From: Tupaia tana
Lineage: Eukaryota > Chordata > Mammalia > Scandentia > Tupaiidae
Assembly: GCA_026018925.1 (NCBI GenBank)
Contig: JAKSZU010000002.1
Span: 155,427,900-155,491,899, forward strand
Direction: 5' to 3'
DNA: 64,000 bases
The notes below the pieces were generated by a model. It did no database searches, had not been told where the DNA came from, and saw only the letters and a program-made list of their open reading frames with translations. The translations under genes were made by a program, and so were the position numbers. Shown here in pieces: positions 10,836 to 20,208 of the stretch (position 1 is its first letter; each line of letters begins with the position of its first letter).

Positions 10836-11032
10836 AGAATTATTTTTTATTTAATTTTATTTATTCATTCATTCATATTTTTAAAAATTTGACTAGAGAA
10901 AGACATACAGAGAGAGAGAGGGAGAGAGGGAGAGGGAAGATGAGAAAGCAAGCCACCAGGTCTGGAAATCAAACCATGGTTGGCCATGTGGGAATGCCCA
11001 GCACCTTAACCACCATGCCACCTGCTGGTCCC
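10836..11032 (-). mobile_element. SINE-S with 20-bp target duplication
   Basis: Reverse short-family copy ending 'ccacctgctggtccc'. The direct repeat catgaaatgtattttttaaa is perfect at 10816-10835 and 11033-11052, within Tigger1. Confidence 0.92.
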
Positions 11033-11929
11033 CATGAAATGTATTTTTTAAATAATAAGACTTGAAAGTCAGAACAACTCCTTAACCCATGGGCTGCAGA
11101 ATGGATGACGTGTTGGTGAGCATGAAAATACACTACTACCTTTTTGTATCTCTGTCAAAGTTGTTTAGTGACGAGGTGTACTGTCAATGAACAGTAATAT
11201 TTTTAAACATCATTTATCTGTAGCAGGAAGTCTCAACAGTGGACTTATTCAGTAAACCATCTTACCAACAGATGTGTTGTCACCCAGGCTTTATTGTTAC
11301 ATTTATAGAGCATAGGCAGAGTATATTTAGTATAACCATTAAGGGCCTTAGGAGTTTTTAAATGACCAATGAATATTGACTTCAACCTTGTCACCATCTG
11401 TATTATCCCCAAACAAGAGAGTGAGCCTTTTTTTTTTGAAACTTTTACCCAGGCACTGACTTTTTTTATAGCTATAAAAGTCCTACATGACATTATAAGA
11501 CTGCCTGCACAACATTGAAAATCTGTTGGTTAGATAGTTACTTTCATCAATTTTCTTACCTTGGTCTTCTGAATAGCTTGCTGCAGCTTCTACATCAGCA
11601 CTTGTGCTTTACTTTGCACTTTTATGCAAGGCCAGTTGGTGGAGCAGTCAGAACACACATGACATTCTTCAATTAAGTTTGTGATCTTATATGGGTGTCA
11701 TACGTGGTACACCCAAGGCAATTATAATAGTAACACCAAAGATTACTGAATCACGTGACAGATGTAATAGTAAAAGTAATGAAAAGGCTTGAAATATTGA
11801 GAGATGGAGCAAAATGTGACACAAAGTCATAAAGCGGACACACATTGTTGGAAAAAATGGCACCAAATATACTTGCTGAATGCAAGGTTGTCGTAAACCT
11901 TCTATTTGTAAAAATCACAATCTCTAGGC

Positions 11930-12185
11930 CCAATTGTAGTGACCTTGCCACTAAGATGCTGGACGCCACAGATAGGGACCACAGGGGAGGCTCAGGTTTG
12001 ATTCTTGGTTTAACCAAAACACAGGGTGCAGTGACATGAGACTCCTGAGAGACTGAGTCAGGAAGATAGTGAGCTTGAAGCTGGCTTGGGTAACCTGTCT
12101 GAAAGAACTGGGAATGGTGGCGGGTACCTGTGGTCCCAGCTAGGAAGCTAAGGCAAGATGATTATGACAAAGAGACTATCTTAAC
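11930..12185 (+). mobile_element. chimeric tRNA/7SL-type SINE, old
   Basis: Tigger1 is interrupted by a segment whose first part looks tRNA-like (actaagatgctggacg, ggtttgattcttggt). It is followed by two Alu-like stretches: 'gagactgagtcaggaagata...cttgggtaacctgtct' and 'aatggtggcgggtacctgtg...cccagctaggaagctaaggc'. These last motifs are the 7SL RNA core as seen in Alu-type SINEs. 7SL-derived SINEs are known from Euarchontoglires, and tRNA/7SL fusions from tree shrews. The assignment rests on short motifs. Confidence 0.6.
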
Positions 12186-12247
12186 AATGAAAAAAGGAAT
12201 ATCTGCAAAGTGCAATAAAACAAAGCGCAATAAAACAAGGGAAGTCT

Positions 12248-13014
12248 ATATATTGTTTGGAATTCTTTTGAAAAGAAAATTTGTTACTTCACTCCTAATT
12301 ATTTATTCAATTGTTTATTTCTACCAGTAGGGACTTGTATATTTCTTTTTTTTCCCTCCTCTTTTCTTTTTTTACATTCAATCATTTTATACCTTTACAG
12401 CATACAAAATGACTTTTTCCAGCATGGATACACTGTATGTTAGTCCATTCAAAGATATTACTGTATACGTTATCACTGACAGATAATTTTCCATTTTTGT
12501 ACCTGTTAAGTGTTTTGGTTTTTTTCCCCTTTATTCCCTCCTTCATATCCCCCTCACTTCCCACTCTCCTCCCACATTGTCTCTAGTATCCATAGCTGCT
12601 CTCCTTGCTTTTACACCTTCCAATCTTTCAGTTTCTGCCATAGAGTGCAGACATTTGATATTTGTATATTTATTTTACACTTTATATTCCAATATTTTAT
12701 TATTTACTGTGTGTTTCAAATTGTTCTAGCTTTGGTCAGTGAGAGCTCTTTTAGGCTGGCTCCTGTGTCCTTTCGACATGTTCCATCCTTTGGCTTTTTG
12801 AACATTTTCTTACTTTTCTATTCTCCCACTAATTTTAGCATCCATAACTAGATGCTACCTGAAACAGTTATTTCTGTAGAATTCTAATGGGGATTTTTCT
12901 GTTTCTCCATTTCAATTGACTCAAGATAAATTAAAGATTTTTTAAAATTTTGCATAGGCTTTGATTATTCTTCCTATTTAAAAGAAAAGTTGAATGTATT
13001 CTTCCCAAATATAA
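12248..13014. other. low-complexity, AT-rich DNA, no gene
   Basis: Pyrimidine-rich and AT-rich sequence with possible ancient repeat sequence around 12720-12850. The 113-codon open frame at 12510-12851 is composed of Phe/Ser/Leu-rich low-complexity sequence and has no recognisable domain. Confidence 0.4.
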
Positions 13015-13165
13015 GGCTATAAAGGAGACTTGGGTTTGAATTTCAGTTCTAGCACCTCAGGCTCTTTGTTCAGAGAACCCTCTGAATCTTGATTTCCTTT
13101 GCATCAGAAGGGTGTAAATACCCATCTAAAAAAGTAACAGGAAAACTGTTTGCATACTCACATTT
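13015..13165 (+). mobile_element. MIR fragment
   Basis: The MIR core order is recognisable: 'gacttgggtttgaatttcag', 'gaatcttgatttcctttgca' and 'gggtgtaaatacccatct', although heavily mutated. Confidence 0.6.
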
Positions 13166-13167
13166 CT

Positions 13168-13228
13168 GATGCCAGATGTGTGGAGCTGTTTTTCCCCATA
13201 CCAAGCAATTCCCCCCCTTCTCTGTAGT
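13168..13228. mobile_element. left piece of an old LTR interrupted by the provirus
   Basis: This short flank, ending in tagt, appears to continue at 21324 on the other side of the provirus, where an old LTR-like sequence resumes. The tagt duplication (13225-13228 and 21324-21327) marks the proviral target site. Confidence 0.45.
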
Positions 13229-13685
13229 TGAAAGGTTTCAGCCGATAACCGGCCAATCCTCCTTGTCCAGGGAGTGCTACGGCGACCCCAATCAACCACA
13301 AAAGTCGGTTCTTGATGTAAAGTACAAGAGGCTTTATTTCTAGCGCGCTAGGACTCCACTCCCGGTCTTACAAGACACGAGGAAGAGTGGAGCCCCGAAC
13401 AAAGGGACATTCAAGTTATATATACACAAGTCAGCGGTGTGGGGGGAGGGAGGGAGCAAGATAAGGGGCTATTAGGGTAGGTTTATGGCGATCCTGAAGC
13501 TGCCTGCTTCAGGATCAGATTTGCAGAGGCATCTGACAAATGGCTCCGGGCTTCCTGCAGGGTGCTAAACTAACTGGCAAATGGCTCCGGGATTCCTGCA
13601 GGATGCTAACAATTTGCTCCGGGTTTTCACAACTTCAGCATTTTATTAAGGGGGGGGGGGGGTATGGTTTACTTTTATTCTTACA
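13229..13685 (-). repeat. 3' LTR of the provirus
   Basis: 457 bp, TG...CA bounded on both strands. It has a poly(A) signal (AATAAA on the minus strand, 13333-13338), TATA-like sequence near 13418, two U3 direct repeats near 13537 and 13578, and a run of 13 G at the U3 side. It is nearly identical to the 5' LTR. Confidence 0.95.
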
Positions 13686-13698
13686 TTCCCCCATTTTC
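13686..13698 (-). promoter_or_regulatory. polypurine tract for plus-strand priming
   Basis: On the minus strand the sequence AAAATGGGGGAA lies directly upstream of the LTR start TGTAAG. This is the expected place and composition for the retroviral polypurine tract, which escapes RNase H and primes plus-strand DNA. Confidence 0.85.
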
Positions 13699-13699
13699 T

Positions 13700-14450
13700 G
13701 TTTTGGAGGAAGTTTAAATCATAAAACTTAAGGGCCTATGGAAAAATATCCGGACCAGGTTCGGCCTGCGGGAGTGAGTGATACTGTTGTTGAAGCATAA
13801 GGACTTGAACTGCACTTAGGGGGTTGCACCATTGATTGCTACAGTCGTAAGGAGAGGATTGATTAAAGGAGACAGTAATTGCGTCCCAGCAGGAGCTGGG
13901 GTTCCAATCAGTCATACCAGTGGTCTCACAACCCTGGCCCTACAGAATAGGTATTCTATACCCCCACATTGTTGTTCCATTTCTGGTGACCAGTCATTTT
14001 TGGGGCATACATATAGTTTGGCGGCCTATAATTCCCGCCGTTTATTTCAGCTTGCACATCCGATATGTCTGGGCCCGTGGGGATCATCTGGGGAGCCCTA
14101 TTCAGGTGCAAGTTGAGGGAGGTGAGTTAATTCGCGTAGGAGTAAAAGGGGCTATGTGGTCCTATTGCTGAGAAACAGTATTCAGGATATAGGTCAGGCC
14201 ACCAAGTCCAGGGTGGTTTCAGTTCTGAAACAGAGTAAACTATTTTTCTAGCTCCTGAAACTACTTCCCAGGTCAATGATTGGGGAGCATGGGGGTTAAC
14301 AGTACTTATCGGAGGAAGTGCCGTTAGCAGAAGGAGCAGGATGTTCCCTGTGAATGCGGAGTTTGAGGGGGTTTTCCAGTTTCCAGGTGGCATCCAATGG
14401 TGGTGCTGGCTTGACCTGCAACGCATGGATCCAGGAGGTGATGCCATCAA
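13700..14450 (-). pseudogene. env: env remnant: signal peptide and N-terminal SU only
   Basis: A minus-strand frame starts at 14450, overlapping the end of pol as in gammaretroviruses. It has a hydrophobic signal stretch ([14 protein letters not shown]) followed by an SU-like N terminus, and stops at 14127. Broken SU-like sequence continues toward 13700. The rest of SU and all of TM (furin site, fusion peptide, membrane anchor) are missing before the polypurine tract, so a deletion of more than 1 kb compared with usual env length is inferred. No functional envelope can be made. Confidence 0.75.
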
Positions 14451-15420
14451 TTTTTATTGCTGTAGGGGTGGTCAGCAACACCAGGTAGGGTCCTTTTCAC
14501 CGGCTCTAGGTTTGCCACAGGATGTCATCAGACGTACACTGAGTCTCCGACCTGGAATCAGTGAGGCACTTGAGTTTCCCCCGGTTTATAAGCCTAGGCG
14601 AGTTGACTCCAGATCTCTTTTTGCACTGTTTCAAGAGCCTTTAGCCTGGTATAGAGGGATTGAGAAAGGTGAGAACTAGAGAGAGGAAAATTCATAGCCA
14701 TAAGTGGGGGCGGGGCCCCGGTACAGAATCTCAAAAGGAGTTAGGTTACAAGGTCCAGGAGTGTTCCGTACATGGAACAGGGCGAAGGGAAGGAGGACTG
14801 TCCAGTCTTTTATGCCAGTTTCTAAGGTCAATTTAGTCATGGCCTCTTTTAGAGTTCTATTCATACGTTCTACCTGTCCTGAACTTTGGGGTCTATATGC
14901 ACAATGTAATTTCCAGTTGGACCCCATGATCCTGGCCAGTCCCTGACTGATCTGGGCGATGAAGGCAGGGCCATTGTCAGATCCAATAGTGAGGGGCACC
15001 CCAAATCTTGGGAAAATTTCTTCCAGAATTATTTTGGCAACGACTTGAGCAGTTTCCTTTTTTGTGGGGAAAGCTTCAACCCATCCTGAAAAGGTGTCAA
15101 CCAGTACTAACAGATATTTAAGGCCATATTTACCTGGTTTTATCTCAGTAAAGTCTATTTCCCAGTAGCTTCCTGGGCGATCCCCTCAGAGCCGTTTTCC
15201 TGGTGGCATTTTATTTGAGCAGGCATTAACTAATTGGCAAGGTTTACAGTCTTTTATCGTCATTTCAGCCAACTTGTGTAAGTTTAAGATGTGAAATGAG
15301 GACCGCTGGACGGAGGTTATCAAATGTTTTAAGCCTAGATGGGTTAATTTATGAAGTTGTTTGAGAAAAGTTGTAGCTTGTTTTAGGGGAAGGTTGGTTG
15401 TTCCTTCTAAAGTCTTTCAG
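14390..15420 (-). pseudogene. pol: pol: integrase region, broken
   Basis: The best open piece, 14676-14999, holds part of the DDE catalytic core (SDNGPAF containing the second Asp; GQVERMNR containing the Glu). The zinc-binding N-terminal part lies near 15200-15420 and the C-terminal end near 14390-14480, where the env start overlaps. In-frame TGA codons occur at 15417-15419 and 15186-15188. Integrase inserts viral DNA into host chromosomes; this copy is inactive. Confidence 0.85.
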
Positions 15421-15649
15421 ATCCCCTCAGGGGTCACCGAGTGAGGGCCCAGTTTGTTAATTTCTAGTATATCTTGTTCTGTATAAATAAAGGTTTTAAC
15501 TGGATTTTCTTCATCTAGAACTGTCGTTGATCGGACCAACAATATGTTAAGTCCTTGGGCGGCTCACTTAGCTGCCTGGTCAGCTCCCGGTTCCCTTCTG
15601 CCACCCGGTTGTTCCCCTTTTGATGTCCTGGACAGTGGATAATAGCCAC

Positions 15650-15997
15650 TCATTTGGGGAGATGCACGGCTTCTATCAGGTTTAAAATTTGTTCTTTATA
15701 TTTTATGTCCTTGCTTGCCGAGGTTAATAAGCCCCCATGGCTATAAATGGCTCCATGGATGTGTGTGGTAGCAAAAGCATACCAACTGTCAGAGTAAATA
15801 TTTATGTTCTTTCCTTTAGCCAAGCGTAGGGCTTGTGTTAAGGCTATAAATTCAGCCTTTTGAGCAGACGTTCCCTCAGGTAAACTGCTTACCCAGATGA
15901 TTTGCTTGTCATCTACTACCGCTGCCCCTGCCACCCTTTTACCTTCTGTGAGGTAGCTGCTCCCATCCATGAACCAAGTTAATTGGGCATTCAGCAA
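15650..15997 (-). pseudogene. pol: pol: RNase H region
   Basis: The open piece shows RNase H landmarks: WFMDGSSYL with the first acidic residue, [10 protein letters not shown] with the Glu, and [10 protein letters not shown] with the next Asp. It is cut by TGA codons at 16016-16018 upstream and 15650-15652 downstream. In an active enzyme this domain removes the RNA strand after minus-strand synthesis. Confidence 0.88.
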
Positions 15998-16686
15998 GGG
16001 TTGGTCCTGAAGGTCTCATCGAATTCCAGTTTCTTCCGCTAGGATTTCTTGGCAGGTATGGATGACTGTTCCTTGAGCCGAAGCGTCAGGCAGCAGCGTG
16101 GCAGGTTTGAGAATGGCCGGAGGTCCAAATTGGACTCTGTTCTTGTCTAATAAAAGGCTCTGGTAGTGGGTCATGTGAGCGTTAGATAGCCACCGGTCAG
16201 GAGGTTGTTGAACTATGCTTTCCAGAGCATGGGGTGCAATGATTAGTAACTTTTGTCCCATAGTTAACTTATCAGAGTCCTTTACCAGAGTTGCCACTGC
16301 CGCAATAGATCTCAGGCATGCTGGTCATCTTCCGGCCACTGGGTCTAATTTTTTGGAAAGATAGGCCACTGGCCTTTTCCAGGGTCCCAAAGGCTGTGGG
16401 AGCACTCCTCGAGCTATTCTCTTCCGTTCAGCAACATACAGAGTGAAGGGTTTCGTCACATCTGGTAATGCTAGGGCCGGGGCAGATAGTAAGGCCTTTT
16501 AAATATTGTCAAAAGCCTGTTGTTGGTCAGTGCCCCATTCAAAGGGGACTCCCTCTTTTGTCAATGGATAGAGAGGCAAGGCCAGAGTGGCAAACCCTGG
16601 AATCCATAGACGACAGAACCCTGCTGTTCCCAGGAATTCTCACACCTGATGGGCTGTGCGGGCTGTGCAAGGAATGGGGATCTGGG

Positions 16687-17436
16687 TCACAGTTCTTTCC
16701 TGGCTTCTGTCAAATGTCTTTTCCCTCCCTTTAAGGTATAGCCCAGATAAGTTACCTCCTTTTTGCAGATCTGGGCCTTTATGGCAGAGGCTCGATATCC
16801 CAGGCAGGTCAGTTCTTCTAGCAGGAGTCCCGTGCCTCGCTGATAGGCTTTTTCTGTCTCCCCTGTGAGTAACAAATCATCTACACATTGGAGGAGAGTT
16901 ATTTTGGGGTGGCTGGCTCGGAAGTGGGCAAGGTCCTGATGGAGGGCCTCATCGAAAATGGTCGGTGAGTGCCTGAATCCTTGAGGGATCCTAGTCCGTG
17001 TTAGCTGACCTGTAATCCCTGTATCTGGATCCCTCCGTTCAGAGGCAAAAAGGCTTTGGCTGGAAGGGTGTAGTCGCAAACAAAAGAAAGCGTCTTTTAG
17101 GTCTAAGACAGTATACCAGTCATGCTCAGGAGGAAGAGAGCTAAGCAGGTTATATGAATTAGGCACAGTGGGATGAATATCTTGTACTTGCCTGTTGACT
17201 TCTCCTAAGTCTTGCACAGGACGGTAGTCATTTGTACCAGGTTTTTTAACAGGCAATAAGGGCGTATTCCATGGCGATTGGCACTTTTTTAGAATGCCTA
17301 GATGTAAGAGGCACTGGATGTGGGGCCGAATTCCCTCTCGGACTTCTTTGGTCATGGGATATTGGCGTACTGCCACAGGAGCCAAAGTGGCCTTCAGTTC
17401 TATTACTATTGGGGGCCTATTAATGGCCAGTCCCAT
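16687..17436 (-). pseudogene. pol: pol: reverse transcriptase fingers/palm
   Basis: A 249-codon open piece has RT motifs in order: [12 protein letters not shown] with the first catalytic Asp, then [12 protein letters not shown], then [10 protein letters not shown]. The usual YVDD of gammaretroviruses reads CVDD here, a Tyr to Cys change at a nucleotide-binding position, so activity would probably be impaired even without the stops. The frame is lost near 16692. Confidence 0.9.
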
Positions 17437-17852
17437 CCCAGCCGTTTCGGCCCATGCGCCCGGGTATTTTTGTAACCAGATTTGGAGGGGGCCGCATTTT
17501 TGTGTGGGTCCTTGTAAAGCTGGTGTTCATCCTCTAGGCGCATGGTCAAGATTAAGGTCTGTGCATTATGAGAGACCTTTGGCCCCCCTGGGGCAAAGTT
17601 GATTTGGGCCCCCATTTTAGTGAGTAAGTCTCTTCCAAGTAGAGGAGCTGGGCATTCGGGAATTACCAAGAAAGAGTGGGTCACTTGTCCTTTTCCTAGA
17701 TCTACAGTTCTTTTGGTAGTCCACTGATATTGTTGATGTCCTGTGGCCCCTATGACCCAGGATTTCTTTTTAGAAAGTGGCCCTGATGGTGCAAGTAACA
17801 CAGAATGTTGTGCTCCCGTGTCAACCAGAAAATTAATTGGCTTCCCCTCCAC
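17406..17852 (-). pseudogene. pol: pol: protease region
   Basis: An aspartic protease signature, [11 protein letters not shown], lies near the N terminus, followed by LLGRDLL further on, which matches the retropepsin layout. The frame shifts near 17520, before the reverse transcriptase. Retroviral protease cleaves Gag and Gag-Pol in budding particles. Confidence 0.88.
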
Positions 17853-17890
17853 TTTTAAAGTTACCCTAGGCTCGGCGAGCCCCGTCCCCC

Positions 17891-18484
17891 CTAGTCCGAA
17901 TCTCCATGTAAGGCCAGTACTTCAGCCTGTTGATCCGGTTGGGCTTTTTGTTTTCTTTTCCATTTAGGGCAGTCCTTGGCCCAGTGCCCTCTCTCTTTAC
18001 AATAGGCACATTGGTCCTTTTCCAATGGGATGCAACCAGGCTTTTGCCCTTTGGTGGGTTCTCGTCTTGGTTCCCTTTCCTTAACTACAGTGGCCAGGAT
18101 CCGAGCTAGGTTTCTCTCGTCTCTTTTCCCTTTTATTTTCTCTTTCCTCCCTCTCTTTTTCTTTCCTTTGTTCTTTTTCCTCTTCTGTCTCCCTTTTATG
18201 ATATACCTTTTCTGCCTCTTTAACTAAGTCTTGTAAAGAGAAATCTCGTAATCCTTCCGATCTTTGGAGCTTTCTCTTAATATCAGGTGCTGATTGACCA
18301 ATGAAGGCCATAGCCACTGAGGCCCGCTGTCCTTCTGAAATAGGATCAAACGGGGGGTAAACCGTCTAAATGCCTCCATAAGGCGTTCAAGGAACACTGA
18401 AGGGGGCTCAGTGGCTCCCTGCATAATTTCTCTTACCTTTGCCAAATTGGTGGGACGTCTTGCGGCCCCACAGAGGCCAGCCAC
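17891..18484 (-). pseudogene. gag: gag: capsid C terminus and nucleocapsid
   Basis: 18081-18317 encodes the highly charged Glu/Arg/Lys-rich capsid tail ([14 protein letters not shown]), typical of gammaretroviral capsid. Next comes a nucleocapsid CCHC zinc knuckle near 17970-18012 with spacing C-x2-C-x4-H-x4-C intact. Gag ends at a UAG at about 17892, followed by a G run, where gammaretroviruses use read-through. Confidence 0.88.
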
Positions 18485-18547
18485 TAGAGCCTGGCGATAG
18501 ACTGTCAGTCGCTCCCTACCTTCTGCGGTATTGAAGTCCCAGTCAGG

Positions 18548-19015
18548 TCAGGAAAGAGGGAATGCAGCCTCAATAAGGTTAGGAAGCTGAGTGGGCCGCC
18601 CATCAGGTCCGGGGACGCTTTTTCTGGCTTCTAGCAGGATTCTCTCCCTTTCTTCGTAGTAAAGAGGGTCTGCAGGAGCTGTTGGCAATCGTCCCAAGTT
18701 GGCTGATGAAAGAACATCAAAGACTCTACCAGGCCGGTTAGGCTCTGGGGGTCCTCGGAAAAAAGGGGGGTGGTTAGTTTTCCAATTATTAAGATCAGAA
18801 GAGGAAAAGGGCCAGTAATAGAGCGGCTGCAAGGGGGGCAGCCCTTCTTTGGTAACTGGCGGTGGGGGCCCATATGCTCGTAGGGGCAGGGCCACAGTGG
18901 TGTCAGGGGAAGGGAGCGCTTGTCGGTGGTGACTTCTGGTGCCTTGAGCTGGGCCCCAGAGTGCACTCTCTAGGGGTGCAGACGGAGCGGGGCGGCTCTG
19001 GAAGGTCCCTGCCAC
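18548..19015 (-). pseudogene. gag: gag: p12 end and capsid N terminus
   Basis: The open frame carries a Pro-rich N-terminal part, then the capsid-like LRAYGPPPP, then YYWPFSSSDLNNWK, the conserved start of gammaretroviral capsid. It is open through about 150 codons, one of the better preserved parts of gag. Confidence 0.85.
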
Positions 19016-19227
19016 CTAGGGCGCGCATCCTGCCGCTGGCTGCCCCCGCCATCTCCGTCGCCGCCACCGCCATACCCCTCCGCCGGCATGCTTTCCACTG
19101 GAGCCGGCCAGGTCTGCCACCGCCCCCTAGGCTGTCCACAACCTTTCTTGGCTCCCTTTGTGCTGGAGGGGAATCATTAGAATCAGGCGAGGTGTGGGGT
19201 CTCTGGGCAGCAGTTTATCAGACTAGG

Positions 19228-19228
<1 letters not shown>

Positions 19229-19268
<40 letters not shown>

Positions 19269-19957
19269 TTCAGCACTGCACCGGAAGTTGCCCTGCATTC
19301 CGCGCCCAGTAGATTCAAGGTTACTCTGGATGGGAGCAGAGCGTGTGTTTTCCGGACTTTATACCCCCGGCGCTTTCGCCCACCGGCGCCCACCGGGCAG
19401 GGGGCTGTGCAGGCGCTGGGGCGGGCTGTGGGCGCTCCTGGCGCAAGCAACCCGCAACTTGCAGAACCGCGGCCCAGGCGAGCGCTTCGCCCAGGGGCCG
19501 GACCCCGGAGGCCAGTGTCTCCGGGGTGACCCGCGCTCTGCCCGCTCGCCGCTCCATCCACTGCCTTGGTTCCGGCCCCTTTCTCCGCGTCCATTCCAGC
19601 CTCAGCCCCCGGGCCTCAGGCCTGGCCCACGTGCAGCCCTCGTCTCCGGCTCGGCCCCGCCAGGCAGGGGCTGGCATCCCCGGCGGGCTGGAGCGCCTGC
19701 CTCGCCGCTCACGGCTATGCACAGCCACGTCTAGGCTGGCCCCGCAGCGGCGCCACCCATCCTCCAGGCCCCATCGGCCCCCTGCCCCGCTGCCGGCCAG
19801 ATTAAGCAATGCTCACCCGGCCCGCGCCCTGGCGCAGCGCCCTCGCCCCCCGCCCGCGGGGCTCCCCGCCTGGCTGAAGTGTGCGCTGGGGAGCAGGCTG
19901 CAGCCGGGCCGGGGCGGTGGCCATGTTGTGGGGGCTGGTTCAGGCAGGCCACCAGGG
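19229..19957 (-). other. GC/CpG-rich foreign segment with 37-nt poly(A) inside gag
   Basis: Between the p12-like sequence (ending near 19957) and the capsid side lies about 690 bp of very CpG-rich DNA, unlike the rest of the provirus. It ends, in viral sense, in 37 uninterrupted A (+ strand T at 19229-19265). A TATAAAG motif lies at about 19357-19363 in GC-rich context on the minus strand. No AATAAA is seen just before the A run. Open frames through it (19321-19809, 19223-19594) do not resemble a protein I know. It could be a captured host transcript or CpG-island sequence, or a later retroposed insertion. Exact left and right boundaries are uncertain; GC-rich sequence resumes at 19020-19140. 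Confidence 0.7.
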
Positions 19958-19959
19958 TC

Positions 19960-20131
19960 CCTGTGCTCCCTCCCTGTTGGAAGGGGAGGGTGAGAATGAG
20001 GGGGTGTATGGGACAGAAAATGGGGGAGGTAGGTCTAGGAGGAGATCTTGGGTCTCTGGGTGGATCCCTTTGGAACGGCCTGATTGGTTTGCCCCTTCCA
20101 GAGAGTCAGAATCAGGGGAGTGGGTTACCAA
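19960..20131 (-). pseudogene. gag: gag: p12-like proline-rich region
   Basis: A frame after matrix encodes SPDSDSLEGANQ, then LLLDLPPPFSVPY, a Pro-rich stretch in the position where gammaretroviruses carry late-domain motifs. The reading frame then runs into the GC-rich insert. Confidence 0.65.
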
Positions 20132-20208
20132 AACCTTGAGGGGGGAGGGAGGGTGATCAGCGTGATGCCTGGGAATCCAGGGCTGGACTCAGGTGGGAGG
20201 ATTCCGTA

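Larger units (their letters stand above)
9604..11500 (-). pseudogene. Tigger1 transposase remnants
   Basis: Three minus-strand segments resemble pogo/Tigger transposase. 11245-11493 covers part of the catalytic DDE region, with SRTFIA-like and NNKAW...WFTE-like motifs. 10366-10519 has a DDFKEFKTSVEKVT stretch. 9612-9748 has the C-terminal DEELLLMNEQGKWLLE stretch. They lie in the order expected for one ORF read right to left, but are separated by frameshifts, stops and later insertions. In active elements the protein recognises the terminal inverted repeats and catalyses excision; this copy is dead. Confidence 0.75.
8699..12247 (-). mobile_element. Tigger1 DNA transposon (TcMar-Tigger), degenerate, with nested insertions
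   Basis: The left end begins CAGGCATACC after a TA dinucleotide and continues in Tigger1-like sequence. The right end has paired 'gcaataaaac' repeats and a decayed complementary terminus followed by TA. Transposase fragments on the minus strand match Tigger1 in three places (see separate entry). Insertions account for the excess length: a dimeric SINE, an RPL21 pseudogene, two SINE-S copies and a tRNA/7SL chimera. Tigger elements moved by cut-and-paste at TA sites and stopped moving early in placental history, so the copy acts as a dated substrate for later insertions. Confidence 0.85.
14390..17890 (-). pseudogene. pol: pol, whole region, multiply disrupted
   Basis: Protease, reverse transcriptase, RNase H and integrase pieces lie in standard order. 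Disruptions include frame changes near 17520, 16692 and 15590, and in-frame TGA codons at 16640, 16325, 16016, 15650, 15564, 15417 and 15186, plus a TAA near 16498. Most TGA codons sit where a CGA arginine codon is plausible, the signature of methyl-CpG decay. Pol is normally made by UAG read-through from gag; here the protease frame is also offset from gag by one base after the UAG and G run near 17890. Confidence 0.9.

Noticed and set aside
12510-12851. 113-codon plus-strand frame rich in Phe and Ser
   Set aside because: Pyrimidine-rich DNA gives such frames by chance; no known motif.
18862-19993. Long plus-strand open frames (290 and 216 codons) over the provirus
   Set aside because: They run antisense to gag and owe their length to GC-rich sequence with few stops; they include the poly(T) run as polyphenylalanine.
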